In this document: positions 36,095-44,984 of the stretch, one piece after another
Numbering within the stretch: position 1 is the stretch's first letter
Layout of the letters: each line of letters opens with the position of its first letter
Source: CAZEAC01 sp964510065
GTDB lineage: Bacteria > Bdellovibrionota_C > UBA2361 > CAIXSY01
Reading direction: 5' to 3'
Assembly: GCA_964510065.1 (NCBI GenBank)
Contig: CAZEAC010000016.1
Coordinates: 9,417-73,416, forward strand
Length of the DNA stretch: 64,000 nt
Translations under genes and position numbers: made by a program
Notes under the pieces: generated by a model
Seen by the model: only the letters and a program-made list of their open reading frames with translations
Database searches by the model: none
Told to the model about the DNA's origin: nothing

Positions 36095-38560
36095 GTGTCA
36101 AAGAGTCCGGAAGACTCGACAAAAAAAAATAACACAGGAGTGGACGGCGAATCCACAGCTACTGATGCCCTCGGCAGCATAATGTCTCCCTTTCGTGCTG
36201 CAGCTCCCAATGGACGAAGCTCCTACGGCTATTCGTACACCTATAATTCGAACAAAACAGAGCGACCGATAACTGAATACATCAGCGTACTTGTTCGATT
36301 CCGATATCTCCTCTTTCTTTGTGTTATCTGTGGACTCGCTATTGGCTATCGCATGCATTCAAGGCGCCAAATTCTCTTCGCTACTTCAGCGATGGTAAAT
36401 GTGGGAACCTATGTACCACCGACCGATGGCCCAACCGCTGACGCCATCAGATTTGAACAGAGCAAGGGCGAATATCTGCAAGGTCTTCTGCCACTACTCG
36501 CGAGCAACACCATCGCCAAAAAAGTATTGCTCGCTAATCCTGAAATACGAACCTTCATTGACCCCACTTTTATACCTCGCAGTGAAGCGCCGAACAGAGA
36601 CATGCATCATAAGGTCCCGACCTCAGATTTTGACTCCGAGCCTGATGCGGATATTCCTATCGGAGTTCTCGAGGGATACCTCGGCCATATTTCAACCTAC
36701 AATCACGATCGAACGAATTTAATCAGCATGACCGCAACCGGTCCGGACCCACAGATGGTGGCGATTATGGCCAACGCCCACGCGGAGGCTTTTATGGAGC
36801 TAGTTCGTCAACAACGCTTTGTCTGGGCTACCACTAACGTTGAATTCCTCACCAAGCAATTGGAGGCTCTTAAGAAAACAGCCGAGGAAACACAAACCGC
36901 TCTCGACGATTTTAGCAGAAAGAATGCCATCTTCGTGCTGAACAACTCGCGAGCAGGTGCAACCTCTCAACAGCGCTTGGAGCTATTAATCTCCTCGCTA
37001 AGCGAAACGGTACTCAGCCGAGTTACGGCGACCGAAGAGGCTCGAGCTCGGCGACGTGCCCTGCAAAGTGGCGGATACATAATCAACGGGCAGACGATGG
37101 AACTGATGGGCAAGCTCAACGGCTTCATTGCCGAACGCGCAAAATTTTCAGCTACCAACGCCAATCGTTACTACATGAAGTATCTCCAAGGAGAGATTGA
37201 AAGAATTAAATCACAACTACGAAGTATCTCGAATACTGAGATCCAGAATATGGAGATAAAAGCCTATGCCGAGACCCAAAAGGAATCTCTGATCCGTAGA
37301 GAGCTCGAAGATGCAAAAGAGCTGGACGTCGAGCGTAGCAAGCAGCACCTCGAATATACCATTCTAGAACGCGAGGCTAAGGCCGCTCAGGAGAACCTAG
37401 TTAAAATGCAGACCCGGCTCGAAGAAGCAATGATAAATGCTGAGAGCGATCAAAAAACCGTGCTCATTGTAGACACGGCTGTCGCTCCCGACTCCCCGCT
37501 TCCGGCCAAAAGAGTTTCCACCCTGCTAAGTGGTCTACTCTTCGGCTTACTATTAGGGATCGCGTTGGCGTTCTTCCTTGACTTTCATAATGCCCGTGTG
37601 AGGACCGTGAGTGACCTCTCAAGACTTGTCGACGCACCAGTGCTCGGCGTAATTCCGTCATTTTCTCGTTCGCTCTTGAGCTGGCGTAAGTTGGCGGACG
37701 ATGCCGTTGTTGCCGTTGATGATGAAGCATCAGATGTCACGAGCTTAGTCCCAGCCATCGCCCAGCACGATGACAGTCTTGAGGTCCTCGACTCGTTCAC
37801 GAAAGCGTTGGATGTTCTTCGAACCTCCGAGGCTTATTCATTAAGAAGAGGGCTGCCAAGTGGACAAAGCAATTTGATTCTAGTAGCAAAGCCGCACTCT
37901 CGTGAGAGCGAAGCATTTCGCAATCTTCGAGCGACGCTCAAATACTCCAACAAACAGGGAACTCCGAAGCTTGTGCTGGTGACAAGCGGCCAAAAGGGAG
38001 ACGGAAAGACAACTGTCGCCGTAAATCTTGCCGCCGCGCTCGCGCAGACCTCGTCGCGGACGATTATCATCGATGCCGACTTGCGAATGCCCACGGTACA
38101 TAAACACTTTCGACAGCCGCGGGGGCGCCAGGGGCTTGCAGACTATCTCGCAACCGGCAACAGGCTAGAGACACATATTCACCCCACCGAAATACCCCAC
38201 CTCAAACTTATTCCGGCCGGCTCAGTTATTTCAAATCCCGCTGAGCTACTTGGATCGAAGCGCTTTAGCGATCTCCTTGAAGTTCTTGCCGACGAGTATG
38301 ATCATGTGATTATTGATACACCTCCCGTTGGCGAAATTGCCGACGCGCTCTTGCTTTGCCGAAACGTCGACGGAGTGCTCATGGTGACCAGAAGCGGCGT
38401 CACGCCACGGACAGTTGCGCAGGTTGCGGTTACACGCTTGCAGCAGGTGCGCACAAAGATTTTAGGAACCGCGCTCAACGGCCTCACCGCAATTGACGGT
38501 GTCGGGGAAGGATATGGGAGCTATTACTATCGCGCACATTACTCCCTTACCAAGGAATGA
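36095..38560 (+). CDS. Wzc-like polysaccharide co-polymerase / tyrosine kinase
   Basis: 821 residues from GTG at 36095, preceded six bases away by GGAGGAG (36082-36088); the frame reaches 35930 but that part has no resemblance to the family. A Wzz-type domain has a first helix at about 85-105, a long coiled region (about 220-455) and a second helix at about 470-495. The kinase follows: Walker A SGQKGDGKTT (Lys638), Walker A' IIIDADLRMP (Asp660/662), Walker B VIIDTPPVGE (near 738). The tail has a Tyr cluster (YGSYYYRAHY), the expected autophosphorylation site. It controls chain length and export. Confidence 0.9.
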   Translation: MSKSPEDSTKKNNTGVDGESTATDALGSIMSPFRAAAPNGRSSYGYSYTYNSNKTERPITEYISVLVRFRYLLFLCVICGLAIGYRMHSRRQILFATSAMVNVGTYVPPTDGPTADAIRFEQSKGEYLQGLLPLLASNTIAKKVLLANPEIRTFIDPTFIPRSEAPNRDMHHKVPTSDFDSEPDADIPIGVLEGYLGHISTYNHDRTNLISMTATGPDPQMVAIMANAHAEAFMELVRQQRFVWATTNVEFLTKQLEALKKTAEETQTALDDFSRKNAIFVLNNSRAGATSQQRLELLISSLSETVLSRVTATEEARARRRALQSGGYIINGQTMELMGKLNGFIAERAKFSATNANRYYMKYLQGEIERIKSQLRSISNTEIQNMEIKAYAETQKESLIRRELEDAKELDVERSKQHLEYTILEREAKAAQENLVKMQTRLEEAMINAESDQKTVLIVDTAVAPDSPLPAKRVSTLLSGLLFGLLLGIALAFFLDFHNARVRTVSDLSRLVDAPVLGVIPSFSRSLLSWRKLADDAVVAVDDEASDVTSLVPAIAQHDDSLEVLDSFTKALDVLRTSEAYSLRRGLPSGQSNLILVAKPHSRESEAFRNLRATLKYSNKQGTPKLVLVTSGQKGDGKTTVAVNLAAALAQTSSRTIIIDADLRMPTVHKHFRQPRGRQGLADYLATGNRLETHIHPTEIPHLKLIPAGSVISNPAELLGSKRFSDLLEVLADEYDHVIIDTPPVGEIADALLLCRNVDGVLMVTRSGVTPRTVAQVAVTRLQQVRTKILGTALNGLTAIDGVGEGYGSYYYRAHYSLTKE

Positions 38561-40395
38561 CGGGCTCCGGCATGCAAAAGGGCACAGTATTTCATACGAC
38601 CAAGCTCCTCATTAAGGCTTTTCATCGCTCCGAAGCAAACGGCTGGAAACTTGCGCTACCGGCCATTCTCGCGGTGCTCGCCTCGCTGTGCGAGGGTTTT
38701 TCACTCGCGCTACTTCTTCCCCTAATACAGCTTCTTCTTACTTTAGCTGGTGGGTCGACAGCTGCGCTTACGACGCAGGTACCAGAGTGGTTAAAGGCTT
38801 GGCTTCCTTCTTCCGACAGATCAATGGTCGCAATACTGCTGAGCCTGGTGTTGATCGCTTCCCTACTCAAAGTCACGCTTAGCTATTTCTCGTCACTCCT
38901 GGCGGCATTCCAAGTTAAACAATTTGCGCATCGATTAAGAATACTGCTCTACGAGCGGTACCTCGGCTTCGGAAAGCTGTTTTTTGACAAAAACAGCCTT
39001 GGTCAACAGCAGCAGATACTCACTACATACGTTTCCGTCATCTCGTTGACTCTGAGCAGCTTTCAGATGGCGCTGTACGCACTTTGCACGACCGCGGTTT
39101 ACTTTGTCATTCTTTTCTCACTGTCATGGCCCCTTACTCTTGCGGTCTTGTTTGTGTTCCCGATCCTGCACGTCTCGCTAAAGAAGCTTATTGATCGAAT
39201 CGGCGAAACTTCGAGCGTGTATACCCAGGCCTACAATGAATTGGGCAAAAAAATTGTCAACGCGCTGTCCGCTGTCCCTTTAATTAAATCTTATTGTAGC
39301 GAAGCCGATGAGCTAAGCCGATTTAACTACTTGAGCGGTCAAGTCGCTGCCTATGAATACAGCATCGAGAAGAAAAACCTTCTTGTCGGACCGGTTCAGG
39401 AGTTCATTCTGGTTTGCTTTCTCGTCCTTTTTGCTGGACTCATCGGAGCCGTAGAGGCGTCCGGCGCACAAGGATCGTTCGCAGAGTATGTTGTCTTCCT
39501 CCTAGTGCTCAAACGCGCGGCTACGCTGTTCGGAGTTTTCAACACCTTACGAAGCTCTGTCGCTTCGATTAGCGGCCCGTTTGAAGAGATGATGAAGCTA
39601 CTCAATGATGAGGACAAATACCCTGTTCCAAACGGCACGCGCCGATTCAATGAGCTTACTCAGGCAATTCGACTCAACAATCTTACCTTTTCTTTTCCGA
39701 ACGGTACTCCGGCGCTATCGGGGCTCACCATGAATATCACTCGAGGTTCAGTAACAGGCATCGTCGGAGAGAGCGGCGCGGGAAAGAGTACTATCATCAA
39801 TTTGTTAATGCGGTTCTATGATCCTCCCGCGGGAAGCATTACCGTCGATTCCACCGATCTTCGAGAATTTACTCTTGATAGCTGGCGTGCCAAGTGCGCT
39901 CTTGTGAGCCAAGAAGCGCATCTCTTTCATGGGACCATTAAGGAAAATCTTATCTACGGTATCAAGCGAGATGTAAGTCAGGAAGATATCGAAATGGCGC
40001 TCACAAGTGCACAGCTTTCTCAATTTATCGCGTCACTCCCTAATGGCATCGAGTCAATGATAGGTGAGCGCGGCCTACAGCTCTCAGGAGGCCAGCGCCA
40101 GAGACTTTCAATTGCACGAGCCTTTTTGAAGAGAGCTGAAATTCTTCTCTTTGACGAAGCGGTGAGCGCCCTTGATTCGATGACTGAGCGCGAAGTGCAT
40201 CGCGCGCTAGAACAGCTGGTAAGGGGCCGAACTGCGATAATTGTCGCGCATCGACTCTCTTCAGTTCGCTTCGCTGATCATATCATCGTGCTTGAAAAGG
40301 GGCGGCTTATTGAACAGGGCTCGATCGAGTCATTACTTCACCGCCAAGGTCGTTTTTTCGAGTACTGGACCGAACAGGGAATGCAAAGGGCCTAA
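38557..40395 (+). CDS. ABC transporter, MsbA-like fused permease/ATPase
   Basis: 612 residues. Six hydrophobic helices lie in the first 330 residues. The ATPase half has Walker A GESGAGKST (near 405), the signature LSGGQRQR (near 510), Walker B ILLFDEA (near 530) and the switch AHRLSS (near 565). Homologues move lipid-linked glycans or lipids across the inner membrane. In this locus it is the best flippase candidate because no Wzx was seen. Overlaps the Wzc-like gene by four bases. Confidence 0.85.
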   Translation: MTGSGMQKGTVFHTTKLLIKAFHRSEANGWKLALPAILAVLASLCEGFSLALLLPLIQLLLTLAGGSTAALTTQVPEWLKAWLPSSDRSMVAILLSLVLIASLLKVTLSYFSSLLAAFQVKQFAHRLRILLYERYLGFGKLFFDKNSLGQQQQILTTYVSVISLTLSSFQMALYALCTTAVYFVILFSLSWPLTLAVLFVFPILHVSLKKLIDRIGETSSVYTQAYNELGKKIVNALSAVPLIKSYCSEADELSRFNYLSGQVAAYEYSIEKKNLLVGPVQEFILVCFLVLFAGLIGAVEASGAQGSFAEYVVFLLVLKRAATLFGVFNTLRSSVASISGPFEEMMKLLNDEDKYPVPNGTRRFNELTQAIRLNNLTFSFPNGTPALSGLTMNITRGSVTGIVGESGAGKSTIINLLMRFYDPPAGSITVDSTDLREFTLDSWRAKCALVSQEAHLFHGTIKENLIYGIKRDVSQEDIEMALTSAQLSQFIASLPNGIESMIGERGLQLSGGQRQRLSIARAFLKRAEILLFDEAVSALDSMTEREVHRALEQLVRGRTAIIVAHRLSSVRFADHIIVLEKGRLIEQGSIESLLHRQGRFFEYWTEQGMQRA

Positions 40396-40396
40396 T

Positions 40397-41251
40397 ATGA
40401 CGGAGGGCGTGTTCGTTTCTTATGGCGAGGCGGTGAGGCGGCTTAGGCTCGATCCTTCCTGCTCCGAACTCATACACGCTGCGTATCTCGACCAAGATCC
40501 GAGTGCCGCCTGGCGACGTTTTGTCGCGAGCGAAGAGTGGCTTGACGTGCAAAAAATTCTTGAGTTACGCGAGCATATGGATCATGAGCCTAAAGTCCTG
40601 GACATCGGCTGTGGGAACGGTATCGCGAGTATGGCGTTTCTTGATCAGGGATGTAGAGTTACCGCGCTCGATCCCGACACCGATCCGTCGGTCGGAATCG
40701 GCGCCTTCAGCGAAATTCATCATGAACGTTTGAGCGTACTGCGTGGATTTGTGGAAAATCTTCCGTTCGTAGACTGCTGCTTCGATCTCCTTTACGGCCG
40801 GCAAGTTCTCCATCATTTCGTAGACCTGAAATCGGGTCTGGCGCAATGCCGTAGAGTTCTTAAGCCTATGGGACGCGCCTTCTTTTGTAGGGAACATATC
40901 GTTGACGGTGCAAATGGTCTCGCTGAGTTTCTCCAGAATCATCCACTACATAAGCTCCATGGAGGAGAGAACGCTTACCCACTGGCCTACTACCTCGAGG
41001 CATTCAAGGATTCCGGATTACATGTGGTGAAAGTTCTAGGGCCCTTCGATTCGCCTATAAACCATTTCCCCACGTCAAGCCAAGAAGTACGCGGATGGCT
41101 ATACGTCGGGCTCCGTCGCAGATTCGGATCACACCTTGGAACTTTGCTTGCTGAGGTGCGCTGGATAGAACAGGCCTATCGGCGGTACCTTTCGAGGAAA
41201 CTGAAAACCCCGGGGAGGCTCTACTCATTTCTCGTGGAAAGGTCCAGATGA
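40397..41251 (+). CDS. SAM-dependent methyltransferase
   Basis: 284 residues from the ATG at 40397, one base after the ABC gene stop; a longer frame back to 40241 lies in that gene. VLDIGCGNGIASMAFLDQG is motif I, VTALDPDTDPSVG motif II, and CFDLLYGRQVLHHFVDLK the motif 4 of Methyltransf_11 enzymes. Likely late methylation of the glycan, possibly at the chain end. Overlaps the following GT4 start by four bases. Confidence 0.8.
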   Translation: MTEGVFVSYGEAVRRLRLDPSCSELIHAAYLDQDPSAAWRRFVASEEWLDVQKILELREHMDHEPKVLDIGCGNGIASMAFLDQGCRVTALDPDTDPSVGIGAFSEIHHERLSVLRGFVENLPFVDCCFDLLYGRQVLHHFVDLKSGLAQCRRVLKPMGRAFFCREHIVDGANGLAEFLQNHPLHKLHGGENAYPLAYYLEAFKDSGLHVVKVLGPFDSPINHFPTSSQEVRGWLYVGLRRRFGSHLGTLLAEVRWIEQAYRRYLSRKLKTPGRLYSFLVERSR

Positions 41252-42339
41252 GAGTACTCTTTGACGGACAAATATTTAGCCTACAGCCCTATGGTGGAGT
41301 TAATCGGTATTTTAACAATTTAATTGACGGCCTGCCGCCGCGCGTACAACCCTCTATCATCTGTACAGATTGTAATGAGAGTTTGCCAAAAACTCCTAGT
41401 CTCAAGATTCATGCCTGCTCGCGTTTTGCATTTCGTCCAGGGCGAATAGCACTATTCACCGAACGACAATACTTTAATGCAATCGCAAACTTCTCTCGTG
41501 CCGATCTCATTCACGCGACGTACTACTATATGCTTCTCGGCAAGAGTATCCTAAAACTTCGTAGACCTCTCATCGTGACTCTTTATGACTTGCTGCATGA
41601 GATCTTCCCCGAAGAGGTCGACCGCGATGGCCACCATAGGCATGCGAAGAGGGCAATTCTTTCGGCCGCCACAAAGATAATCTGCATATCTGAGCGAACT
41701 CGTCGCGATCTTGTGGAATTTTATCCGGAGCTTGAATCTCGAGCGCTTGTAATTCCACTTGCGCTACAGAGCGGGCTTGCCAATCTCGCGTCGACCGATC
41801 GCCCCTTTTCCAGTCCCTATTTCCTCCATGTTGGTCAGCGCTGGAGCTACAAGAATTTCCCAGTGCTCCTCAGAGCGTTCCATCGTGTTTCTCGGAGCTT
41901 CACCGAAGTTAAGCTACTTCTCACCGGTCCCACTCTGACTTCGGGCGAACGCGAAAGTATCGCCTCCATGAACCTCACTGATAGGGTCGTACATTACGGT
42001 GAGATCGGAGACGAGGGCTTGGCGACTCTCTACAGGCACAGCATCGCACTAATATACCCCTCGCTTTACGAAGGTTTCGGCCTCCCACCGCTCGAGGCGA
42101 TGAGCTGTGGCACCACGGTGATCTGCTCATCGAGCTCCTCTATGCCCGAGGTTGTCGGTGACGCCGCCGTGCTTTTTGACCCGCGGAGCGTTGACGAGCT
42201 TACTTCAGCAATGGTGAAAGTTTATAGCAGTACTTCACTTCGCAATGACCTCGCACTGCGAGGAAGCCGGCACGTCGTGCGCTTTAATAATGAGAACCTT
42301 GTCAATGCTACGGTGCGAGTCTATGAAAGTGCTCTTTGA
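41248..42339 (+). CDS. Family 4 glycosyltransferase
   Basis: 363 residues. MRVLFDGQIFSLQPYGGVNR is the classic start of GT4 mannosyltransferase-like enzymes. YFLHVGQRWSYKNFPVLLRA starts the donor domain, and YEGFGLPPLEAMSCGTT holds the E-x7-E pair. Last gene of the locus on this strand; a 12-bp inverted repeat begins five bases after its stop. Confidence 0.9.
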   Translation: MRVLFDGQIFSLQPYGGVNRYFNNLIDGLPPRVQPSIICTDCNESLPKTPSLKIHACSRFAFRPGRIALFTERQYFNAIANFSRADLIHATYYYMLLGKSILKLRRPLIVTLYDLLHEIFPEEVDRDGHHRHAKRAILSAATKIICISERTRRDLVEFYPELESRALVIPLALQSGLANLASTDRPFSSPYFLHVGQRWSYKNFPVLLRAFHRVSRSFTEVKLLLTGPTLTSGERESIASMNLTDRVVHYGEIGDEGLATLYRHSIALIYPSLYEGFGLPPLEAMSCGTTVICSSSSSMPEVVGDAAVLFDPRSVDELTSAMVKVYSSTSLRNDLALRGSRHVVRFNNENLVNATVRVYESAL

Positions 42340-42416
42340 AAAAGTAGCAGCTTCTGGTCTTCCCCCAATTTTGTTGAGTCAATAAGTTTCCGTATTTGAA
42401 TTGACGCTCGCTTACC

Positions 42417-42690
42417 TCAAGCACTTGGCACATCAGCTAAACAAGATGGCACGCTGCTTCCTTCAAAATAAAGGCGTACTTTACGCTTGGGGCTTCGCAG
42501 AATACGCCGCCACTTTTTTAGAATTTCGCGCTCCTGACGCAGATCGTTGTTCTCTTTATGCAAACGCACATTCTCGGCCTCAAGCTCTGCACGGTTGCCA
42601 CGACCTCGAAACGCTTCAGCGCTCTCTTCTTGGCTTGTTCTAATCCATTTGCCGATTAGACCAGGCGGAATATCAAATTTCTCACCTGGC
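42417..42690 (-). pseudogene. IS3-family transposase OrfA remnant
   Basis: Read on the minus strand it gives FDIPPGLIGKWIRTSQEE, then RGRGNRAELEAENVRLHKE and LRQEREILKK: the end of the helix-turn-helix and the leucine zipper of IS3-type OrfA. The N terminus is missing. After a run A6G (slippery-type sequence) the homology continues in the -1 frame (VAAYSAKPQA, then stop), which fits either programmed frameshifting or a base change. It is not next to its own OrfB. Confidence 0.65.
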
Positions 42691-42692
42691 TT

Positions 42693-42727
42693 CGTCCGGA
42701 CTCAGGTTGACACTTAAGTTAGGAGCC
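42693..42727. repeat. Direct repeat copy 1 (35 bp)
   Basis: Matches 42910-42944 with two mismatches; the inner 26 bases (from 42702) are identical and include ttgacacttaagttaggagc. Likely the end sequence of an IS element. Confidence 0.8.
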
Positions 42728-42909
42728 CGACAAGAAAGAAGCTGCTACCTGTTTGCTATGGGACTGACAGACCTAGGCTACGGATCTTTCCACGCGATAC
42801 ATGAACTCTAACATTAACCCGGTAGCACCCCCTCCGAACAAATGCCAAACAAAATGAGTGCCCATCGGAAAGAATTCGTTTACATTCGTGCCATCTAGGA
42901 TTCGAACCT

Positions 42910-42944
42910 CGTCCTGATTCAGGTTGACACTTAAGTTAGGAGCC
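42910..42944. repeat. Direct repeat copy 2 (35 bp)
   Basis: Second copy of the repeat at 42693-42727, in the same orientation 217 bp downstream. The stretch between the copies has no gene. Confidence 0.8.
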
Positions 42945-42957
42945 TAGCACAGAAGCA

Positions 42958-43031
42958 GACTTATCCATAGGGCGGGCTCTGCGTGGGCAGTTAAGAGCCC
43001 CGCAGAGCAGAGCCCGCCCTGTGGATAAGTC
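42958..43031. repeat. Palindrome with 25-bp arms
   Basis: The left arm (42958-42982, starting gacttatccatagggcgggc) pairs with the right arm (43007-43031) with one mismatch across a 24-base spacer. It would fold into a strong hairpin. No U-run follows on either strand, so it is not a plain terminator; IS end, insertion scar or dispersed repeat are options. Confidence 0.75.
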
Positions 43032-43160
43032 GTGTAGTACGGGGCGCGATTAGGAAAAATATTTTCACACGGGCTTGCCGCTGCATTTGTCGTTAAGAGG
43101 CGGTAATTGAGACAGGTCTATAGCGCACGAGCTGTCCGGCGTCTCTTGTATGTCTGGTCA

Positions 43161-44087
43161 TTACGGAAGGCCCTGGCGTCGCCGCGACGTACTGCGTCGA
43201 TGTGCAGCAAGAAATTTTGCCGGAGTAGCGAGATCCAGTGAATAGTGTGGCCGCTCGTGGTTGTAGATAGAAATCGTTTCCTTTGTTGCGCCGAGGGCAT
43301 CGCAAAAGTTACGGAACGTTGCATCAAGGAAAAATTCGGATTTAAGAATTCCGTTCACACGCTCGGCGACGGCATTCTCTCCTGGGCTACCGGTATCGGT
43401 CATGCTGATTTTCATCTTGAATCGGAAGAGAAGCTTCACATACTCAGCCGAGCAGTACTGTACTCCTTGGTCAGAATGATGAATGCATCGTTGTGCTGCT
43501 CCCATGAAGAGCCGCGCCGCTTTGAGTGCGGCGATCGGCCCCCCGGCGTCCAGAGTCGGAGAAAGGAACCAACCGACAATGACTCTCGAAAAAAGATCGG
43601 TCACGAGCGACAGAAAGCAAAATCCTTCCTCGAGACGAAGGTACGTGATGTCTGAAACTATGACCTGAAAGGGGCGATAAAGCCTGCAATTCTGTATCAG
43701 ATTGGGGTAGACAGGATGCCGATGTCCGCTATCGGTGGTCTTGTATCCGCGCTTTCGGGGGCGTACAAGAAGCCGCTCTTGCTGCAGAATTCCAAAAAAC
43801 TTGTCTCGCCCAAACTTATAATCAAGGCGTACAATATCTTCCCTGAGCAGATGATATAGCTTCTTGCCACCGATTCGCGGCATTCGCCTGCGGATGTCGC
43901 ACACAAGCTCAACGATAATCGCGATCTGAAACCGAGTCCGAAGAACCCTTTCCCCATGCTGATAAAATGCTTGCCGACTTATGGAAAAATGCGGCACAGT
44001 GCGCTGCACGCTCGACCGAGCCCCAACGCTCCCAGTGCCGCATTGCCGCGCTCTATCGCCCCTGACCAAAAGTTTTTTTAAGCTCAA
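43161..44087 (-). CDS. IS3-family transposase OrfB (DDE)
   Basis: 308 residues. The N terminus has the FSISRQAFYQHGERV segment; the rve core has VSDITYLRLEEGF (first Asp), IHHSDQGVQYCS (second Asp) and GENAVAERVNGILKSEF (Glu), so the DDE triad is intact. YNHERPHYSLDLATPAKFL is the usual OrfB end. The matching OrfA lies just upstream but is truncated (44070-44215), so the element is probably not autonomous. Confidence 0.85.
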   Translation of the reverse strand: MSLKKLLVRGDRARQCGTGSVGARSSVQRTVPHFSISRQAFYQHGERVLRTRFQIAIIVELVCDIRRRMPRIGGKKLYHLLREDIVRLDYKFGRDKFFGILQQERLLVRPRKRGYKTTDSGHRHPVYPNLIQNCRLYRPFQVIVSDITYLRLEEGFCFLSLVTDLFSRVIVGWFLSPTLDAGGPIAALKAARLFMGAAQRCIHHSDQGVQYCSAEYVKLLFRFKMKISMTDTGSPGENAVAERVNGILKSEFFLDATFRNFCDALGATKETISIYNHERPHYSLDLATPAKFLAAHRRSTSRRRQGLP

Positions 44088-44215
44088 TGCCCAGTTGTTC
44101 CTGTGCCTCTTCGATCAGCGATTCGTATGCTACCTTCTCCACCGTAAGCCGGGCTACCGCTCGCTCGAGCTCCCGCTTCTCTCGCTCAAGCTTAATAAAT
44201 TCTTAATAAATTCCC
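44070..44215 (-). pseudogene. Truncated OrfA of the IS3 element
   Basis: The minus-strand reading gives RELERAVARLTVEKVAYESL followed by IEEAQEQLGIELKKTFGQGR and a stop, the C-terminal coil of OrfA from the group that pairs with this OrfB. The helix-turn-helix part is absent. Slightly overlaps the OrfB start, as usual in IS3 elements. Confidence 0.6.
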
Positions 44216-44291
44216 TCGGAGACCGCGCGCAAGGAGCCTGATAACTTCGACTTAAATTTCCAATACTTAAGGAGAGAGGATCGAGCGCGGG

Positions 44292-44984
44292 CTAATCGCG
44301 CTTCTTCACCGGCCGATACCAATGTGCCCACGCAACGAAACGATCGAGTTTCCGCGTCTGCACCCAGATCTTGCCGCGCCCGGTAAAGCGACAGACCAGG
44401 CCTTCACCGGAGAAAAATAGTGACTTATAGCCGGCAACCGGGGATACCCGATACTGCAAGCCATCGGTGAACGCAACGATGTGTCCAGTATCTATCGCGA
44501 TTGCTTCATCGGCATCATTCATTTCAATCATCGCGCCGAACGTATTGAACCAAAGATCACCCGTTCCTGAGCAGCGAATAAGGAAAAACGATTCGCCGGA
44601 GAAAAACCCCTTAGTAAAGCCCTGCCACTTACTTTCAGTGACAATGCCTTCGGTTGCAGCGACAAACCCGGAATTTTGCAGGTACACGACCTCATTATTC
44701 AGGCGCAAGTGCTGCACCTCACCCGGGGCTGCCGGTGCGATCCCAATTTCGCCAGGCCCACCCTTCGAGCTAAATTCATTCAAAAAGAGCGACTCACCTG
44801 AAAGAAATCTCCCGAGTCCGCCCTTCAGTTTGGTCTTAAAGCGCACATTAGTATCCATTGTCGCCATTGCTGACGCTTCGACTTTTAGCACGCGACCTTC
44901 CGGAAGCTTTACTCGGATAAAAGAAAAATCCGGCTGCCCGTCAATTGTGAATTCAAGTGGTGCATTGGTATCAGTCATGATCAA
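44292..44984 (-). CDS. AIM24 (TIGR00266) family protein, copy 3
   Basis: 230 residues. Beta-rich protein of the AIM24/TIGR00266 family: FIRVKLPEGRVLKVEASAMA, FLSGESLFLNEFSSKGG and SLFFSGEGLVCRFTGRGKIW mark the repeated strands with the FxGEGL/FxGES signature. Family function in bacteria is not well established. Third of three paralogues behind an M48 peptidase gene; starts directly before the stop of copy 2. Confidence 0.85.
   Translation of the reverse strand: MIMTDTNAPLEFTIDGQPDFSFIRVKLPEGRVLKVEASAMATMDTNVRFKTKLKGGLGRFLSGESLFLNEFSSKGGPGEIGIAPAAPGEVQHLRLNNEVVYLQNSGFVAATEGIVTESKWQGFTKGFFSGESFFLIRCSGTGDLWFNTFGAMIEMNDADEAIAIDTGHIVAFTDGLQYRVSPVAGYKSLFFSGEGLVCRFTGRGKIWVQTRKLDRFVAWAHWYRPVKKRD

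Larger units (their letters stand above)
42344..42748. repeat. 12-bp inverted repeats bracketing an IS remnant
   Basis: gtagcagcttct at 42344-42355 and its exact complement agaagctgctac at 42737-42748 enclose the decayed OrfA. They could be chance, or old ends of a 405-bp element. The left repeat abuts the end of the GT4 gene. Confidence 0.45.

Noticed and set aside
42887..42915. tRNA 3' end lookalike on the minus strand (ggttcgaatcc flanked by a near-perfect T-stem)
   Set aside because: No matching acceptor, anticodon or D arm was found upstream, and one T-stem pair is broken. At most a fragment left by an integrating element.
42958..43031. Palindrome considered as an intrinsic terminator
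   Set aside because: No poly-T on either side and arms of 25 bp are longer than usual for a terminator.
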